From positions 6,835,501 to 6,899,500 of the forward strand of contig NC_092572.1 in the NCBI RefSeq assembly GCF_037975245.1: DNA of 64,000 nt, given 5' to 3'. The notes beneath the pieces were generated by a model. That model was given only the letters and a program-made list of their open reading frames with translations, did not search any database and was not told where the DNA came from. Below are positions 62,276 through 64,000 of this stretch, piece by piece. Numbering within the stretch: the stretch's first letter is position 1; every line of letters starts with the position of its first letter. Source of the DNA: Apostichopus japonicus (taxonomy: Eukaryota > Echinodermata > Holothuroidea > Aspidochirotida > Stichopodidae). Made by a program: the position numbers and the translations under genes.

Positions 62276-64000
62276 TGTACAGTCACTGCTATTTTAATCT
62301 TTATAACTCTTAAATGTTTTTCTTAATCCTGTTTATAAATATGTATTTTCTTGTATTTATACTGGATTTTAATAAACATGAAATGTGAATAAACTTGTGT
62401 ACTTGTGGTGATTACTGTACCTACACTGTGTTATACATGGTTTAATTATGTATTATGTACAGTGCTGTAAGACCCCAGTACTTTGCTAGTGTGAGAGAGC
62501 ACAATAAATCTAAAGAATTCCAAAAGTGAGTGTTTCAATGAAACATGTCATTCTGTGGCAATTGTGTCTGGCTTTTAAATATATAAACAGTGGTGTTGGT
62601 GGTCTTATCTTGAAAACCAGTTCATAAACATACAGTTCACAGTTCACACACATGGAATAATTATGGACTAACCTTACAAAATATCTTTTAAAATTGTTCT
62701 TTCATAGTCACAGATATTTATGTGGTGATACTCGGGTAGAATAAATAAATAAATTTCATGGCACAATTACTCTCTTTGTAAAGAATTTCCACAATAGCTG
62801 TACTATTATCCATAGATTGATGAATATTTTACACAGTTTTATGAGTAGGCCAAGAAGCATAATGGATTGGAGTGGGTATCGATTTACACTAACAGTCCTG
62901 ACGACAGCTCAGAGAGTACATACAGTAGGGTATAGGTGAATGAACTTAAAATCTTTCTCTTATTTAAGAATTTAAGACTAGTAATGGGTAATGGATCCTG
63001 CGGAACTCGCTTTCAGTGTCGATGCTCACCTTTAGAACAGATTACATAAATCAGTCAAGCTTTCTCCTTCTCTCATGTCTTTCAAATCTCTCTGTGAGAA
63101 CTCGCCTGTTTTGAGAACTCAACACTCAACAGCTTCAAATGGCCGTTTAATTAATTGTTATCTTACTCTTTGTCTGTTTCATACTTAAATGCCCTTTTCT
63201 CTCTGTAATTTCAACTGTGCATTTTGAGCGTCTTCTTGACTGATACCAGTGCAATACCAGTGTTTCATTATTATTATTATTATTAAATAGTAATAAATCT
63301 GTACATCTGCATTTCTCTTTTGGGACATGTCTGTTTTCAGACAATGAATCCTGTTTCTCTTTCCACACATTACTGTACTGTTATCAATGTTTTTCAAGCT
63401 CGATCACCATTTCACAGTACTTTGAACTATTCAAAGATGCTGGTTAAAAGTGGGCCACTTTTTTCGTCTTGTTCTCCCTCCCGTCGTAAATCATCAAGCA
63501 GGCATGGTACCCTCGGTGAAACATGATGCCCGCAACTTCACCAGGTTCCCCCTCAAAACATTTATGAAATGAAATACTTGAGTCTTAAAAACCCCATCAA
63601 ATCCACTCTGCTGTATTCATTCCACACCGCTAATGAGTCTGGTTGTTCAGTATGTCATCTCGCCGATTATACCTCGGTACAAGCGAGACAGATATCAAAT
63701 CACAGCAAAGCGTCCTCTGTCTCTCTCTCACATATGGATCTATCTCTACCTTTCTCCGTCATCCATTTGATTCCTGAACTGTTTTCCGTGCGTCTCGGAT
63801 ATCAGCTCGATATTTCTACTGCACCCGAGAGGCAGTGTATATCGAGCACGAGAGAGTAATGTCGAGATAAAAAAAAAAACGTAACGGCGACCGTGTGACT
63901 CATCCGGAAGGAGCAGAAGAAGAAGAAGAAAAAAAATCGATGGGTTGGGCTGATTCACAAGATAAGAGTGGTTTAACTTGCACACGACCGTGGCAGAATC
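62276..64000. other. Right edge, no gene identified
   Basis: No supported exon. The last about 450 bp are richer in CG and contain an AP-1-type TGACTCA near 63896 in GTGTGACTCATCCGG, plus an AGAAGAAGA run. This may be a regulatory or promoter-proximal region of a gene beyond the window. Confidence 0.4.

Overview
The window looks like nuclear DNA of an invertebrate deuterostome, most likely an echinoderm and possibly a sea cucumber. That placement is an inference from the RPS25 and MTERF4 proteins, the intron-rich genes, the AT-rich intergenic DNA and the dispersed tRNA-derived SINEs. It is not a formal identification. Protein-coding sequence is a small fraction of the 64 kb; most of the rest is introns, dispersed repeats, microsatellites and sequence I cannot assign.

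Left third (1-21 kb): a repeat-rich region with three copies of an EamA/SLC35G-type membrane transporter. Copy A (minus, 2456-3622) has a long intact frame but lacks the ATG used by its paralogue. Copy B (plus, 11048-12130) is a complete 360-codon single-exon gene. Copy C (minus, about 18426-18715) is only a C-terminal fragment. Between them lie a terminal-inverted-repeat element at the very left edge, a SINE whose tail has grown into a long (GTAT)n tract, a perfect 132-bp palindrome, a satellite made of seven hairpin-forming units, a (TTCGCCCAAC)-motif minisatellite, one transposon-like element nested in another, and old arrays carrying TGACCTTTGACCTC motifs.

Middle (21.8-30.7 kb): two conserved housekeeping genes, divergently transcribed. 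RPS25 (minus, four exons) starts at a pyrimidine-rich transcript end near 27588. MTERF4 (plus, two exons) starts translation at 28442. About 850 bp separate them and may act as a shared promoter. Both products serve translation, cytosolic and mitochondrial respectively. A SINE sits directly behind the MTERF4 5' splice site, and another copy lies just downstream of the gene.

Right half (30.7-64 kb): no convincing complete gene. It holds a TACTGTA/TACAGTA-rich tract, an island at 36.6-37.2 kb with a perfect CRE, a small hairpin and one candidate exon, and several clean tandem arrays (49 bp x about 12, 62 bp x 3, 29-30 bp x about 17). It may be intergenic DNA or long introns of a gene extending beyond the window. 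I found no wholly new gene system. The most unusual objects are the hairpin satellite, the perfect palindrome, the SLC35G paralogue pair with many replacement changes in membrane segments, and the nested transposon.
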